Origin: Pseudomonas protegens
GTDB taxonomy: Bacteria > Pseudomonadota > Gammaproteobacteria > Pseudomonadales > Pseudomonadaceae
Length of the DNA: 64,000 nucleotides
NCBI RefSeq assembly: GCF_003363755.1
Contig: NZ_CP031396.1
Location: 3,132,501 to 3,196,500 of the forward strand
Reading direction: 5' to 3'
Shown: positions 1-9,455 of the stretch, one piece after another
How positions within the stretch are numbered: the first letter of the stretch is position 1
Layout: the number at the start of each line of letters is the position of its first letter
Translations under genes and position numbers: made by a program
Notes under the pieces: generated by a model
What the model saw: the letters and a program-made list of their open reading frames with translations, nothing else
The model's database searches: none
Told to the model about the DNA's origin: nothing

Positions 1-270
1 ATTCTGCCCCAACTCCAGCATGAAGGGCCGCGGATGAAACCACAGGCCACGGATCACCAGGTTGCAGGCCAGGGCGACCACGATGCTCGAGGTCGCCAGC
101 AGGACGATCATTTTCTGCCGGCGCTCGCCAAAGACCCAGAGCATCAGGAGCAGCAGCGGGACACAAAAGACCACCCACTGGGCGAGAAAAATCGCCAGTT
201 CACGCATCGGCAGCGATGCCTCGGCGCTGGCATTGATGGCCAGGAACAGGCTGCGATTGAGTTCTTCCAT
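1..270 (-). CDS. PAP2-family membrane phosphatase, N-terminal part (cut by window edge)
   Basis: Reading the minus strand from ATG at 270 gives 90 open codons that run off the left edge. The protein begins MEELNRSLFLAIN, has a hydrophobic segment at about residues 29-45 and another at about 54-70, then reaches R-x6-RP (IRGLWFHPRPF), which resembles the first phosphatase motif of the PAP2/BcrC family. Members of that family dephosphorylate lipid pyrophosphates such as undecaprenyl diphosphate at the outer face of the inner membrane. The catalytic His motifs lie outside the window, so the substrate cannot be settled. The ribosome-binding site before this ATG is weak; Met22 is an alternative start. 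Confidence 0.6.
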   Translation of the reverse strand, partial: MEELNRSLFLAINASAEASLPMRELAIFLAQWVVFCVPLLLLMLWVFGERRQKMIVLLATSSIVVALACNLVIRGLWFHPRPFMLELGQN

Positions 271-410
271 TCAGGGGCTCGCGATCAACGTCAAAAGGAC
301 GACGTCCAGGCTTTCCCGGACCACTCCTGAGAGCCTTGACGCCCGGCAGGCAGGGCAATGCCCGGAATAGCTCCCGGGCAAAGGTCGATAAAGATATCGG
401 GGGAAATCGA

Positions 411-430
411 CAGGGGCCGCGCGGCCCCTG
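411..430. terminator. Perfect palindrome downstream of thyA
   Basis: CAGGGGCCGC and GCGGCCCCTG form a perfect 20-bp palindrome 20 bp beyond the thyA stop. On the minus strand it is followed by TCGATTTCCCC, a weak T tract. It probably ends the lgt-thyA transcript or protects its 3' end. Confidence 0.5.
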
Positions 431-449
431 GGTGCAGCCGCTAAAAGAC

Positions 450-1421
450 TTAAACCGCCATCGGCGCGGTCATCGGCGCGTGGTGCTCATAGCCTTCCAG
501 GGAGAAATCGCTCGGCTCGATCAGTTCCAGCCACTCCGGCTGGTAGACGCCAGTCTTGGCGAACTCCGGCACGCGCTCGGAAATCACCAGCTTGGGCATC
601 GGGAACGGCTCGCGCTTGAGCTGTTCGTTGAGCATGTCCAGGTGATTTTCGTAAACGTGGGCATCACCGATGAAGTAGGTGAACCAGCGCGGCGTGTAGC
701 CGGTCAGGCGACCGATCAGGCTCAGCAGCGCGGCGCCCTCGGTGAGGTTGAACGGCGTCCCCAGCCCCAGGTCGTTGGAGCGGATGTAGAGGGTCAGGGA
801 GATTTCCCGGGTCTCGACATTAGGGTGGAACTGGTACAGCAGATGGCACGGCGGCAGGGCCATTTCATCCAGCTGCGCGCAGTTCCAGCCGTGGAACAGG
901 ATTCGCCGGCTGCCCGGGTCGTTGATGATGGTGTCAACGCACTGGCGCACCTGATCGATGGCCTTGTACAGCACCACGTAACCCTGGCCGTCTTCCTCGC
1001 CGGCGGCGATCTGCCGGTAGCCCTGGCTCAACGCCAGGTCAATGGCGGCCTGGTTGCTGGTCTTGATCTGCTTGTAGGCCGGCCACTTGCGCCACTGCAC
1101 GCCGTAGATCTCGCCCAGATCGTCATCGCCCTGGCGGAACGGGTTGGCCAGCCACTGGGCGTTTTCGTTGGCGTTCTGGTCCCAGACCTTGCAGCCCAGG
1201 GCACGGAACTCGGCGGCGTTGTTCACCCCACGCAGGAAGCCGACCATCTCGCCGATGGCCGACTTGAAGGCCATCTTGCGGGTGGTGATGGCCGGGAAAC
1301 CTTCCTTGAGGTCGTAGCGCAGCATGGCCCCGGGAAAGCTGATGGTGTTCACACCGGTGCGGTTGGCCTGCTTGGTGCCGTTGTTGATGACATGGGCCAC
1401 CAGATCAAGATATTGCTTCAT
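450..1421 (-). CDS. thyA: Thymidylate synthase
   Basis: 323 aa. Converts dUMP to dTMP with 5,10-methylene-tetrahydrofolate in the cytoplasm. The nucleophile lies in PPCHLLYQF (Cys192), preceded by the phosphate-binding stretch [21 protein letters not shown] and the nucleotide-binding [14 protein letters not shown] follow. It is about 60 residues longer than the 264-aa E. coli enzyme because of an insertion at roughly residues 95-155, as in the long-form enzymes. It lies 46 bp after lgt on the same strand, the usual lgt-thyA pairing in gammaproteobacteria, so the two are probably co-transcribed. Confidence 0.97.
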   Translation of the reverse strand: MKQYLDLVAHVINNGTKQANRTGVNTISFPGAMLRYDLKEGFPAITTRKMAFKSAIGEMVGFLRGVNNAAEFRALGCKVWDQNANENAQWLANPFRQGDDDLGEIYGVQWRKWPAYKQIKTSNQAAIDLALSQGYRQIAAGEEDGQGYVVLYKAIDQVRQCVDTIINDPGSRRILFHGWNCAQLDEMALPPCHLLYQFHPNVETREISLTLYIRSNDLGLGTPFNLTEGAALLSLIGRLTGYTPRWFTYFIGDAHVYENHLDMLNEQLKREPFPMPKLVISERVPEFAKTGVYQPEWLELIEPSDFSLEGYEHHAPMTAPMAV

Positions 1422-1467
1422 GAATTACCTGCATCCTTGAACCCGGGGCACGCCCCGGGATTCGAAT

Positions 1468-2277
1468 TTATTGCGCCGCGCTCTGGGCCGGAGCGCGATG
1501 ATAAGCCAGCCAGATCAGTCCCAGGCCGCCGAGGATCATCGGCACGCACAGAACCTGACCCATGGTCAGCCAGTTCCATGCCAGGTAGCCCAGCTGTGCG
1601 TCCGGCACCCGGACGAACTCGACGATGAAACGGAAGATCCCGTAGAACAGGGCGAACATACCGGAAACCGCCATGGTCGGCCGGGGTTTGCGCGAGAACA
1701 GCCACAGGATCAGGAACAACGCCACGCCTTCCAGGGCGAACTGATACAACTGCGACGGATGACGCGGCAACTGCGCCGGATCGCTGAACGGCGGGAAGAT
1801 CATCGCCCATGGCACGTCGGTGGGTTTACCCCACAATTCGGCGTTGATGAAATTGCCGATTCGCCCGGCACCCAGGCCGATTGGCACCATGGGCGCGACG
1901 AAGTCCATCAGTTCGAAGAACGTCTTGTTGTTGCGCTTGCCGAACCACCAGGCCGCCAGCATTACTCCGATGAAACCGCCGTGGAACGACATGCCGCCCT
2001 TCCACACCTCGAAGATCAGGGTCGGGTTGGCCAGATAGGCGCTGAGGTCGTAGAACAGCACGTAACCCAGTCGCCCACCGACGATCACCCCCATGGACAT
2101 CCAGAACACCATGTCCGAGAGCTTTTCCTTGCTCCAGGTCGGATCGAAACGGTTCAGCCGGCGCGAGGCCAGCAGCCAGGCACCGCCGATGCCGATCAGG
2201 TACATCAGGCCGTACCAGTGGATTTTCAGCGGGCCGATGGCCAGGGCCACCGGATCAATCTGCGGGTAAGGCAGCAT
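1468..2277 (-). CDS. lgt: Prolipoprotein diacylglyceryl transferase
   Basis: 269 aa integral inner-membrane protein, first enzyme of lipoprotein maturation: it moves diacylglyceryl from phosphatidylglycerol to the lipobox cysteine. Visible family motifs are MSFHGGFIG (essential His at 99), [15 protein letters not shown] (Lgt signature, Arg139) and RHPSQLYQ. Seven hydrophobic segments fit the known fold. ATG at 2277 follows an AGGAGTC ribosome-binding site. thyA follows in the same direction. Confidence 0.97.
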   Translation of the reverse strand: MLPYPQIDPVALAIGPLKIHWYGLMYLIGIGGAWLLASRRLNRFDPTWSKEKLSDMVFWMSMGVIVGGRLGYVLFYDLSAYLANPTLIFEVWKGGMSFHGGFIGVMLAAWWFGKRNNKTFFELMDFVAPMVPIGLGAGRIGNFINAELWGKPTDVPWAMIFPPFSDPAQLPRHPSQLYQFALEGVALFLILWLFSRKPRPTMAVSGMFALFYGIFRFIVEFVRVPDAQLGYLAWNWLTMGQVLCVPMILGGLGLIWLAYHRAPAQSAAQ

Positions 2278-2358
2278 TGCGACTCCTCGTAAGGGTTAGA
2301 ACTCAAATGTCCCGGGGCAAACTGCCAGCCCAGGATTAAGCCAGGATTGCGTCACCAC

Positions 2359-3141
2359 TCAGAACAGGAAGCTGATCCCCACGCAGAACAGTAGCGCGGC
2401 GAACAAGCGTTTCAACAGGCGTGGCGACAGTGTGTGGGCCAGGCGCGCACCGATACGGGCGAACACCATGCTGGTCAGGGCAATGCCCAGCAGCGCCGGC
2501 AAATAAACGAAGCCGAGACTATGAGCCGGAAGCTGCGGATCATGCCAGCCCAGAATCATGAAACTTAAGGCGCTGGCCAGGGCGATGGGCAAGCCGCACG
2601 CCGAGGATGTAGCCACCGCCTGCTGCATCGGTACGCTGCGCCAGGTGAGAAACGGCACCGTCAGCGAACCGCCGCCAATGCCGAAGATCGCCGAAGCCCA
2701 GCCGATCACACCGCCGGCCGCCGCCAAACCCAGCTTGCCGGGCACCTGGCGACTGGCCTTGGGCTTGAGCTCCAGGGTCATCTGCAAGGCCACCACCAGG
2801 GCGAAGACGCCGATGATTTTTTGCAGGTGCGGGCCGGAAATCGCTTCGGCGGTCAGCGCGCCGAAACCGGCCCCCAGCAGGATGCCCAGGGCCATCCAGG
2901 CGAAGATCGGCCAGCGCACCGCGCCACGGCGATGGTGTTCGCGAACGGCGTTGACCGAGGTAAAGATGATGCTGGCCAAAGAAGTGCCGACCGCCAGATG
3001 GGTCAGCACCGAGGCATCGAAGCCTTGCAGGGTGAAACTGAACACCAGCACCGGGACAATGATGATCCCGCCGCCCACGCCGAACAGCCCGGCCAGCACA
3101 CCTGCACAGGCGCCCAGCAGCAGATAGAGCAGAAATTCCAT
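2359..3141 (-). CDS. TauE/SafE-family membrane transporter
   Basis: 260 aa from ATG 3141 (MEFLLYLLLG). About eight hydrophobic segments are arranged as two related halves, each opening with a glycine-rich loop: GLFGVGGGIIIVP near the N terminus and AIFGIGGGSLTVP near the middle, typical of TauE/SafE permeases. Members export or import small anions such as sulfite, sulfoacetate or organosulfur compounds; the substrate here is not evident. An upstream Met at 3168 would add nine residues but has no ribosome-binding site. It lies 81 bp before lgt and is divergent from the NRDE gene. Confidence 0.85.
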   Translation of the reverse strand: MEFLLYLLLGACAGVLAGLFGVGGGIIIVPVLVFSFTLQGFDASVLTHLAVGTSLASIIFTSVNAVREHHRRGAVRWPIFAWMALGILLGAGFGALTAEAISGPHLQKIIGVFALVVALQMTLELKPKASRQVPGKLGLAAAGGVIGWASAIFGIGGGSLTVPFLTWRSVPMQQAVATSSACGLPIALASALSFMILGWHDPQLPAHSLGFVYLPALLGIALTSMVFARIGARLAHTLSPRLLKRLFAALLFCVGISFLF

Positions 3142-3264
3142 GGGAGCATCCGAAAATAAGACCGGCATGGTAACGGATGCGCCGCCCCGGACTCCACTGG
3201 ATGGCGATGGATACCCATTGGATCTGTGCGTAAAGTGGGCAAAAACACACAGGGGGCCACCTTA

Positions 3265-4011
3265 ATGTGCTTGATCGTATTCGCCTGGCGGCCGGGTCAT
3301 GCTCAGCCACTGATCGTCGCGGCCAACCGTGACGAATTCTACGCCCGGCCCAGCCTGCCCCTGGGGCAATGGCCGGAGTCGCCGCAGATCCACGCCGGAC
3401 GCGACCTGGAGGCCGGAGGCACCTGGCTTGGTGTCGGTGCCAAGGGCCGCTTTGCCGCCCTGACCAATATCCGCAACCCGCATCAGCCCCCGGCACGACG
3501 CTCCCGGGGCGAACTGGTGGCGCGCTTTCTCGAAGGCGACGTAGCCCTGGAAGATTATCTGCACGATGTGGTGGGCCGCTCGGTGGAGTACGCCGGGTTC
3601 AACCTGTTGCTGGGCACAGCAGAGCAACTGTGGCACTACAACGCCCAGGATGTGCAACCGCAATTGCTCAAGCCCGGCGTCTACGGCCTGTCCAATGCCG
3701 GGCTCGATACGCCGTGGCCCAAGCTGCTCAAGGCCAAGGCCGCGCTGCAGGAAGTGCTGTCCAATCCACAACCCCAGGCCCTGCTGGCGTTACTCAGCGA
3801 TCCGCACACCGCGCCCTTCGCCGAACTGCCGGACACCGGAGTGGGTTTGGCTACGGAAAGCCTGCTGTCCAGCGTATTCATCGCCAGCCCCAGCTACGGC
3901 ACCCGCGCCAGCACCGCGCTGATCGTCAACGCGGACGGCTCGCGGCATCTGCTGGAGCGCAGTTTTGGCCCTTATGGCGGGCATCTGGGAGAGGTCGAGC
4001 TGAAAGTGTGA
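3265..4011 (+). CDS. TANGO2/NRDE-family protein
   Basis: 248 aa beginning MCLIVFAWRP, with Asn-Arg-Asp-Glu at 21-24 (AANRDEFYARP), the motif that names the family. Cys2 could act as an N-terminal nucleophile if Met1 is removed, as in the related Ntn hydrolases; this is inference. Other family landmarks are GGTWLGV and ALTNIRNP. ATG 3265 is preceded by AGGGGG at 8 bp. Eukaryotic TANGO2 is linked to haem or lipid metabolism; the bacterial role is not settled. It converges on ptsP across a REP pair. Confidence 0.85.
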   Translation: MCLIVFAWRPGHAQPLIVAANRDEFYARPSLPLGQWPESPQIHAGRDLEAGGTWLGVGAKGRFAALTNIRNPHQPPARRSRGELVARFLEGDVALEDYLHDVVGRSVEYAGFNLLLGTAEQLWHYNAQDVQPQLLKPGVYGLSNAGLDTPWPKLLKAKAALQEVLSNPQPQALLALLSDPHTAPFAELPDTGVGLATESLLSSVFIASPSYGTRASTALIVNADGSRHLLERSFGPYGGHLGEVELKV

Positions 4012-4015
4012 AACG

Positions 4016-4072
4016 TTCGCCAGCCAGCCGGCTCCTACACAGGCCGTTGTAGGAGTCGGCTGGCCGGCGAAG
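4016..4072. repeat. Paired inverted REP element (family A)
   Basis: A copy of the TTCGCC...GGCTCCTAC unit and an inverted GTAGGAG...GGCGAA copy face each other between the convergent NRDE gene and ptsP. The arms are about 24 bp with a few mismatches. The same unit recurs at 7671, 26039 and 43747. Such elements in fluorescent pseudomonads act as intergenic REP sequences and can stop transcription or exonucleases. Confidence 0.85.
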
Positions 4073-4084
4073 CAAATACTTCGA

Positions 4085-6364
4085 TTACAGGGTCTTGCTC
4101 GAAGCCGGATTGATCATCCGTGCCAGGCCGAGTTTCTTCAGCGCCAATTGCAGCGAGCTGTGGATAACTTGCGGGTTGTCGATGGTCATCATCTCGTCCA
4201 GCAGTTCCTTGGCTTTGCTCATGTTGATCTGACGCAGCATCCACTTCACTTTCGGCAAGTTGGTGGCGTTCATCGACAGACTGTCGAAACCCATGGCCAT
4301 CAGCAGCACCGCCGCCGCCGGATCGCCGGCCATTTCGCCACAGATGCTCACCGGCTTGCCTTCGGCATGGGCATCACGCACCACGTTCTGCAGCGCTTGC
4401 AGCACGGCCGGATGCAGGTAGTCGTAGAGGTCGGCGACCCGCGGGTTGTTGCGGTCTACCGCCAGCAGGTACTGGGTCAGGTCGTTGGAGCCCACCGAGA
4501 GGAAGTCCACCTGGCGCGCCAGTTCCCGGGTCTGATACACCGCCGCCGGAATCTCGATCATCACCCCCACTGGCGGCATGGGTACGTCGGTGCCTTCATC
4601 GCGGACTTCACCCCAGGCACGGTGGATCAGGTGCAGGGCTTCTTCCAGCTCATGGATACCGGAAATCATCGGCAGCAGGATGCGCAGGTTGTTCAGGCCC
4701 TCGCTGGCCTTGAGCATGGCCCGGGCCTGCACCAGGAAAATTTCCGGGTGGTCGAGGGTCACGCGGATGCCGCGCCAGCCGAGGAAGGGGTTGTCTTCCT
4801 TGATCGGGAAGTACGACAGCGACTTGTCGCCACCGATGTCCAGGCTGCGCATGGTCACCGGTTGCGGGTGGAAGGCCGCCAGCTGCTCGCGATAGATCGC
4901 CAGCTGTTCTTTCTCGCTGGGAAAGCGCTGGTTGATCATGAACGGCACTTCGGTGCGATACAGGCCTACGCCCTCGGCACCGCGTTTCTGCGCCCGGGCC
5001 ACATCGGCCAGCAGGCCGGTGTTGACCCACAGCGGCATGCGGTGGCCATCAGGGGTGATGCAAGGCAGGTCGCGCAAGGCGTCCAGGCCCTGGGCCAGTT
5101 GCCGCTCTTCTTCCACCACATCGGCGAACTGCTTGCGCAGCACGTCACTGGGGTTGGTATAGACCTCGCCGTGATAGCCGTCGACGATCATCTGAATGCC
5201 ATCGACCTTGGAATACGGCAGGTCGACAAGGCCCATCACCGTGGGAATGCCCATGGCCCGGGCCAGGATGGCCACGTGGGAGTTGCCCGAACCCAGCACC
5301 GAGACCAGCCCCACCAGCTTGCCTTCCGGCACTTCGCCGAGCATGGCCGGGGTCAGTTCTTCACTGACCAGGATGGTGTTGTCGGGGTAGACCAGGGTCT
5401 GCTGGCGCTCTTCCTGCAGATAGGCCAGGAGCCGCCGCCCCAGGTCCTTGACGTCCGAGGCGCGCTCGCGCAGGTAGGCGTCGTCCATCAGTTCGAAACG
5501 GTTGACGTGATCGGTGACCACTTGGCGCAACGCACCCTGGGCCCATTGCCCGGTCTTGATCACGGTCTTCACTTCGCTGCCCAGGGAGGCGTCGTCGAGC
5601 ATCATCAGATAGACGTCGAACAGCGCGCGCTCTTCCGGACGCAGTTGGGTCGCAAGTTTTTCCGACAACGCGCGCATATCGGCGCGCACCCCTTCCAGGG
5701 CGGTCTTGAACAGCGCCAGTTCAGCGTCAATGTCGGTGATGTATTTGTCCGGGACCACATCCAGATCAGCCGGTGGCAACATCACCACCGCGCTACCTAC
5801 CGCGGCGCCGGGGGAACCTGGCACGCCGACAAACTTGGCTTCCTGAATCCCCTTGCCCTGACGCCCCAGGCCGCGGATCGACCCGGTGGCCTCGGCGTGG
5901 GCGATCACCCCGGCCAGTTGCGCGCTCATGGTCACCAGAAAGGCTTCTTCACCCTCGTCGAACTGGCGGCGCTCTTTCTGCTGGATGACCAGTACGCCAA
6001 CTACGCGGCGATGGTGAATGATCGGGGCGCCGAGGAACGAGGCGTAACGCTCCTCACCGGTTTCGGCGAAGTAGCGATAACGCGGGTGATCGGCGGCGTT
6101 TTCCAGGTTGAGGGGCTCTTCCCGCGTGCCCACCAAGCCCACCAGGCCTTCGTTGGGGGCCATGCTGACCTTGCCGATGGAACGCTTGTTCAAGCCTTCA
6201 GTGGCCATCAGCACAAAACGGTTGGTTTCCGGGTCCAGCAGGTAGACCGAGCAGACCTGGCTGCCCATGGCCTCTTTGACGCGCAATACAATAATCCCTA
6301 ACGCCGCCTTGAGATCCTTGGCGGAGTTAACTTCCTGGACGATCTTGCGCAGCGTATTGAGCAT
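4085..6364 (-). CDS. ptsP: PTS phosphoenolpyruvate phosphotransferase EI-Ntr
   Basis: 759 aa. First enzyme of the nitrogen phosphotransferase relay (PtsP to PtsO/NPr to PtsN), which regulates rather than transports. An N-terminal GAF domain (about 1-160) is the nitrogen-sensing part that separates it from sugar EI. The phospho-histidine is His363 in GSGNSHVAILARAMGIP, with Asn in place of the Thr common in sugar-type EI, as in other EI-Ntr proteins. The C-terminal PEP-binding barrel carries LDIGGDK, SVGSNDLTQY and the active-site cysteine in VSICGEMAGDP. It begins 22 bp after rppH, the same pairing as in E. coli. Confidence 0.97.
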   Translation of the reverse strand: MLNTLRKIVQEVNSAKDLKAALGIIVLRVKEAMGSQVCSVYLLDPETNRFVLMATEGLNKRSIGKVSMAPNEGLVGLVGTREEPLNLENAADHPRYRYFAETGEERYASFLGAPIIHHRRVVGVLVIQQKERRQFDEGEEAFLVTMSAQLAGVIAHAEATGSIRGLGRQGKGIQEAKFVGVPGSPGAAVGSAVVMLPPADLDVVPDKYITDIDAELALFKTALEGVRADMRALSEKLATQLRPEERALFDVYLMMLDDASLGSEVKTVIKTGQWAQGALRQVVTDHVNRFELMDDAYLRERASDVKDLGRRLLAYLQEERQQTLVYPDNTILVSEELTPAMLGEVPEGKLVGLVSVLGSGNSHVAILARAMGIPTVMGLVDLPYSKVDGIQMIVDGYHGEVYTNPSDVLRKQFADVVEEERQLAQGLDALRDLPCITPDGHRMPLWVNTGLLADVARAQKRGAEGVGLYRTEVPFMINQRFPSEKEQLAIYREQLAAFHPQPVTMRSLDIGGDKSLSYFPIKEDNPFLGWRGIRVTLDHPEIFLVQARAMLKASEGLNNLRILLPMISGIHELEEALHLIHRAWGEVRDEGTDVPMPPVGVMIEIPAAVYQTRELARQVDFLSVGSNDLTQYLLAVDRNNPRVADLYDYLHPAVLQALQNVVRDAHAEGKPVSICGEMAGDPAAAVLLMAMGFDSLSMNATNLPKVKWMLRQINMSKAKELLDEMMTIDNPQVIHSSLQLALKKLGLARMINPASSKTL

Positions 6365-6386
6365 GGCTCGGGGTCGAACTCCGTCG

Positions 6387-6866
6387 TCAGTCGCGCACTA
6401 AAAGGCGCGGGGCAAGCTCTTTGAGAGCGCGGCGATACACTTCGCGCTTGAATGTCACCACCTGGCCCAACGGATACCAATAACTGACCCAGCGCCAGCC
6501 ATCGAATTCCGGTTTACCGGTCAAATCCATCCGCACCCGCTGCTCGTTGGAGATCAGGCGCAGGAGAAACCATTTCTGTTTCTGGCCGATGCACAGCGGC
6601 TGGCTGTGGGTCCGGACCAGGCGCTGCGGCAAACGATAGCGCAACCAGCCCCGGGTGCAGGCGAGAATTTGCACATCTTCGCGCTCCAGCCCTACTTCTT
6701 CGTTCAACTCGCGATACAAGGCGTCTTCCGGCGTCTCGTCGGGGTTGATGCCCCCTTGAGGAAACTGCCAGGCATCTTGATTGATACGGCGAGCCCATAG
6801 CACCTGTCCGGCATCATTGGTCAGAATGATCCCGACATTGGGGCGGAAACCATCGGGGTCGATCAC
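6387..6866 (-). CDS. rppH: RNA pyrophosphohydrolase
   Basis: 159 aa from GTG 6866 ([12 protein letters not shown]). Removes pyrophosphate from 5'-triphosphate mRNA and so starts RNase E-dependent decay. The Nudix box is at about 38-60 ([17 protein letters not shown] followed by NEEVGL), and [12 protein letters not shown] and [11 protein letters not shown] are conserved RppH segments. The open frame extends upstream to 6926, but homologues begin at this residue and an AGGT ribosome-binding site sits 8 bp before the GTG. It is the upstream member of an rppH-ptsP unit. Confidence 0.95.
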   Translation of the reverse strand: MIDPDGFRPNVGIILTNDAGQVLWARRINQDAWQFPQGGINPDETPEDALYRELNEEVGLEREDVQILACTRGWLRYRLPQRLVRTHSQPLCIGQKQKWFLLRLISNEQRVRMDLTGKPEFDGWRWVSYWYPLGQVVTFKREVYRRALKELAPRLLVRD

Positions 6867-7010
6867 GGCTACAACCTCGCAAACGCATGTCGCCGCATTG
6901 TTCCACAAAGCTTGGGAATGCAGCAACGAGGCTGCTTACCTTATGTGCACTCTTGTGAAAAGACCGTATTCTGGGCACCTTTTTCCGCGACTTTTCAGCG
7001 AGTAACTGCA

Positions 7011-7667
7011 ATGCGCCTGGCTTTATTCGACTTGGACAACACGCTTCTGGGCGGCGACAGCGACCACGCCTGGGGCGACTACCTGTGCGAGCGGGGCTTC
7101 CTCGACGCCGTCGCCTACAAGACCCGCAACGACGAGTTCTACCAGGACTACCTGGCCGGCAAACTCGACAACGCCGCCTACCTGAACTTCTGCCTTGAAA
7201 TCCTCGGCCGCACCGAGATGGCCGTGCTCGAGCAATGGCATCGCGACTACATGCGCGACTGCATCGAGCCCATCCTGCTGCCCAAGGCCCAGGCCCTGCT
7301 GGCCCAGCACCGCGAGGCCGGCGACAAGCTGGTGATCATCACCGCCACCAATCGTTTCATCACCGCGCCGATCGCCGAGCGCCTGGGGGTGGAACACCTG
7401 ATCGCCACCGAATGCGAAATGCAGGACGGCCGCTACACCGGACGCAGCACCGACGTACCGTGCTTCCGTGAAGGCAAGGTCATCCGCCTGCAGCGCTGGC
7501 TGGAAGAAACCGGTCATGACCTGGAAGGCAGCTACTTCTACAGCGACTCGATGAACGATCTGCCGCTGCTGGAGCAAGTGGCCACCCCAGTGGCCGTCGA
7601 CCCTGATCCAAACCTGCGTGCCGAGGCTCTCAAGCGCGGCTGGCAGGTGATCAGCCTGCGGGATTGA
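7011..7667 (+). CDS. HAD-superfamily (subfamily IB) phosphatase
   Basis: 218 aa from ATG 7011 ([18 protein letters not shown]). All four HAD motifs are visible: nucleophile Asp7 and acid Asp9 in FDLDNT, the motif II Thr in IITATNRF, a Lys in [10 protein letters not shown], and [14 protein letters not shown] with the metal-binding acids. The layout is that of subfamily IB (phosphoserine-phosphatase-like) hydrolases. The substrate is unknown; phosphoserine, histidinol phosphate or similar small phosphomonoesters are plausible. The open frame reaches back to 6912, overlapping the rppH coding end, but only the 7011 ATG gives a family-like N terminus. Confidence 0.85.
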   Translation: MRLALFDLDNTLLGGDSDHAWGDYLCERGFLDAVAYKTRNDEFYQDYLAGKLDNAAYLNFCLEILGRTEMAVLEQWHRDYMRDCIEPILLPKAQALLAQHREAGDKLVIITATNRFITAPIAERLGVEHLIATECEMQDGRYTGRSTDVPCFREGKVIRLQRWLEETGHDLEGSYFYSDSMNDLPLLEQVATPVAVDPDPNLRAEALKRGWQVISLRD

Positions 7668-7670
7668 GCA

Positions 7671-7715
7671 CTTCGCCGGCTCCTGCAAGCCGTAGGAGCC
7701 GGCTTGCCGGCGAAG
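7671..7715. repeat. Inverted REP pair (family A)
   Basis: CTTCGCCGGCTCCT and the inverted AGGAGCCGGCTTGCCGGCGAAG copy sit in the 52-bp gap between the convergent HAD and DUF2269 genes and fill almost all of it. They probably serve as a shared 3'-end structure. Confidence 0.85.
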
Positions 7716-7719
7716 GCTG

Positions 7720-8187
7720 CTAAACCGGCTTGGCCACCATCAGATAGAAAATCGCCATGAAGGCCAGAAACGCCGGCCAGCCCAAGGCGAACCACCAGCG
7801 CATGTAAAGATTGGCCCGCAGTGGCATCGGCACGCCGTCCCGCAGCGCCTGCTCAGCCATCTTGTGCACCCGGATCTGCAACCAGACCACCGGCAACCAG
7901 CACAGCCCCGCCAGGACATAGAGCCCCAAGCTCCACATCAGCCACGCTTGCTGGATCGGCCAGCCCGCCAGATGCACCAATCCCAGCCCACTCAACGGCT
8001 GGAAGACGGCCGTCGTTGCAGTAAAGGCCCAATCGGCGAACACCAAATGCTTGAACGTCACGGCAATCACTTCCAGCTTGCCGCTGCGCCAGGCTCGCAG
8101 TGCGTAATAGGCCGAGCCCGCGCCGAGGCCGAAAAGAACGGTCGAGGACAGGATATGCAGGGTTTTCAACAGCAGATAAGCACTCAT
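7720..8187 (-). CDS. DUF2269 integral membrane protein (copy 1)
   Basis: 155 aa, four hydrophobic helices, starting MSAYLLLKTLHILSSTVLFGLG. It has the family's KxLHxLS/A start, GWPIQQAWLM in the middle and a C-terminal YLMVAKPV, matching the copy at 9456-9884 (MGAKPV end). Its ATG overlaps the stop of the preceding SDR-DoxX gene by 4 bp (ATGA at 8184-8187), so translation is coupled. No function is established for this family. Confidence 0.75.
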   Translation of the reverse strand: MSAYLLLKTLHILSSTVLFGLGAGSAYYALRAWRSGKLEVIAVTFKHLVFADWAFTATTAVFQPLSGLGLVHLAGWPIQQAWLMWSLGLYVLAGLCWLPVVWLQIRVHKMAEQALRDGVPMPLRANLYMRWWFALGWPAFLAFMAIFYLMVAKPV

Positions 8188-9440
8188 CGACGGGGTTCAG
8201 TCCACAACAGCCATAGGGTCGCCACCATCAGCACCAGGTTCTTGGCCACGGCGGCATAAGGGTCAAACCAGAAATGCGGCAGGATCAGGCTGATGATCAG
8301 GGTGTAGCCGAGCATCAGTGCGAGCTGCGCCTGCAGGGCCCGCCGGCGCCAACGCCGCAGCAGCAGACCGACACCCAGCACCGCGTCACAGAGCGATCCC
8401 GCGATCACCGCCAGTACCGCCCAGGCGCCCTGCACCCCGGCCTCGACCATGATCCGCAGGCCCCAGTCGTAGCCGGGACCGATGCACACCACCGCCGTAC
8501 CCAGCCAGATCAGCACCATGACCGCCAGCAGCAGCGGTCGCAGGGCCAACTGGGTGCTCTGCGCGGCCTGCGGCCAGTCTTGCAGCCGGGCTGCCAAGGG
8601 CGCGGCGTGATAACCGCAGACCGACGCCAGTACTTCTGGGTCCCCCAGGTTGTCGCAACGGGCCATGCTCAGACTCTGCCGGTTCAGGGCCCGCCAGCCC
8701 AGGCGCTCCCCCACCCCTGCGACCAGCGCCAGGACCACTGAGGGCAACTGGAAGTAGCGCGCCGGGGCCCAGCCCTGGGCCGCACGCAGACGATCCAGCA
8801 ACTGCGCCATGGTCATCCGTTCAGGGCCAACCAGCGGCAGCACCATGGACTGCGCAGGCCATTGCCCGATCAACGCAAGCACGGCAGCGCTCAAGTCATC
8901 CACATGCAGGGGCTGCATTCGGGCCTTGGCGGACAACAACGGAATCAGCGGCCAGGGCGACAGCCGGGCCAGCCAGCCACTGCTGGCGCCACCCGCGCCG
9001 AGCACCAGGGATGGACGCAACACCACGGCCGGAATCCCCAGGCGCAGCAGGTAATCATCCGCAGCCGCCTTGCTCGCCAGAAACGGCACTTGCGGCTGCT
9101 GGCCGGCGCCCAAGGCGGAAATCTGCAACACCCGCACACCCCGGGCCGCCGCCAGATCAAACAGCGCACGAGTCCCCAGATCCTGAGTCAGGGTCAACGC
9201 CTGGGCATCATTGCTCAACAACCCCGCAGCGTTGATCAACAGGTCGGTATCAGCGGGCAAGTCAAAAGGCTGGGGCTCAAGGCCCAGGCGATCGAGGTCC
9301 AGTTGCCGCCATTCCACGCCAGGCAGACTCCGGGTTTGCCGACGGCGACTGGTGGCGATGAGTTGATGGCCGGCGGCGTGCAACGCCGCCAGCAGATGAC
9401 GGCCGACAAACCCTGTCGCCCCCACCAGAACAACCTTCAT
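8184..9440 (-). CDS. SDR-type NAD(P)-binding protein fused to a DoxX-like membrane domain
   Basis: 418 aa. The N-terminal half is an atypical short-chain dehydrogenase/NmrA-like Rossmann domain: VGATGFVGRHLLAAL at residues 6-20 binds the dinucleotide, and SALGAGQ and LRPSLVLGAGG follow. The C-terminal ~120 residues hold about four hydrophobic helices of DoxX-like type (LLLAVMVLIWLGTAVVCIGPG; LCDAVLGVGLLLRRW; LMLGYTLIISLILPHFW). It is flanked in the same direction by two DUF2269 genes, 15 bp on one side and overlapping on the other. A membrane-tethered oxidoreductase is a reasonable inference; the substrate is unknown. Confidence 0.8.
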   Translation of the reverse strand: MKVVLVGATGFVGRHLLAALHAAGHQLIATSRRRQTRSLPGVEWRQLDLDRLGLEPQPFDLPADTDLLINAAGLLSNDAQALTLTQDLGTRALFDLAAARGVRVLQISALGAGQQPQVPFLASKAAADDYLLRLGIPAVVLRPSLVLGAGGASSGWLARLSPWPLIPLLSAKARMQPLHVDDLSAAVLALIGQWPAQSMVLPLVGPERMTMAQLLDRLRAAQGWAPARYFQLPSVVLALVAGVGERLGWRALNRQSLSMARCDNLGDPEVLASVCGYHAAPLAARLQDWPQAAQSTQLALRPLLLAVMVLIWLGTAVVCIGPGYDWGLRIMVEAGVQGAWAVLAVIAGSLCDAVLGVGLLLRRWRRRALQAQLALMLGYTLIISLILPHFWFDPYAAVAKNLVLMVATLWLLWTEPRR

Positions 9441-9455
9441 GGCAATCCTTAAGGC

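Noticed and set aside
336..1628. 430-codon plus-strand frame opposite thyA and the end of lgt
   Set aside because: It crosses two well-supported genes on the other strand and has no recognisable domain.
4148..6301. 717-codon open frame on the plus strand opposite ptsP
   Set aside because: It is the shadow of a high-GC gene: His/Gln/Arg-rich, no domain, no ribosome-binding site, and ptsP on the other strand is certain.
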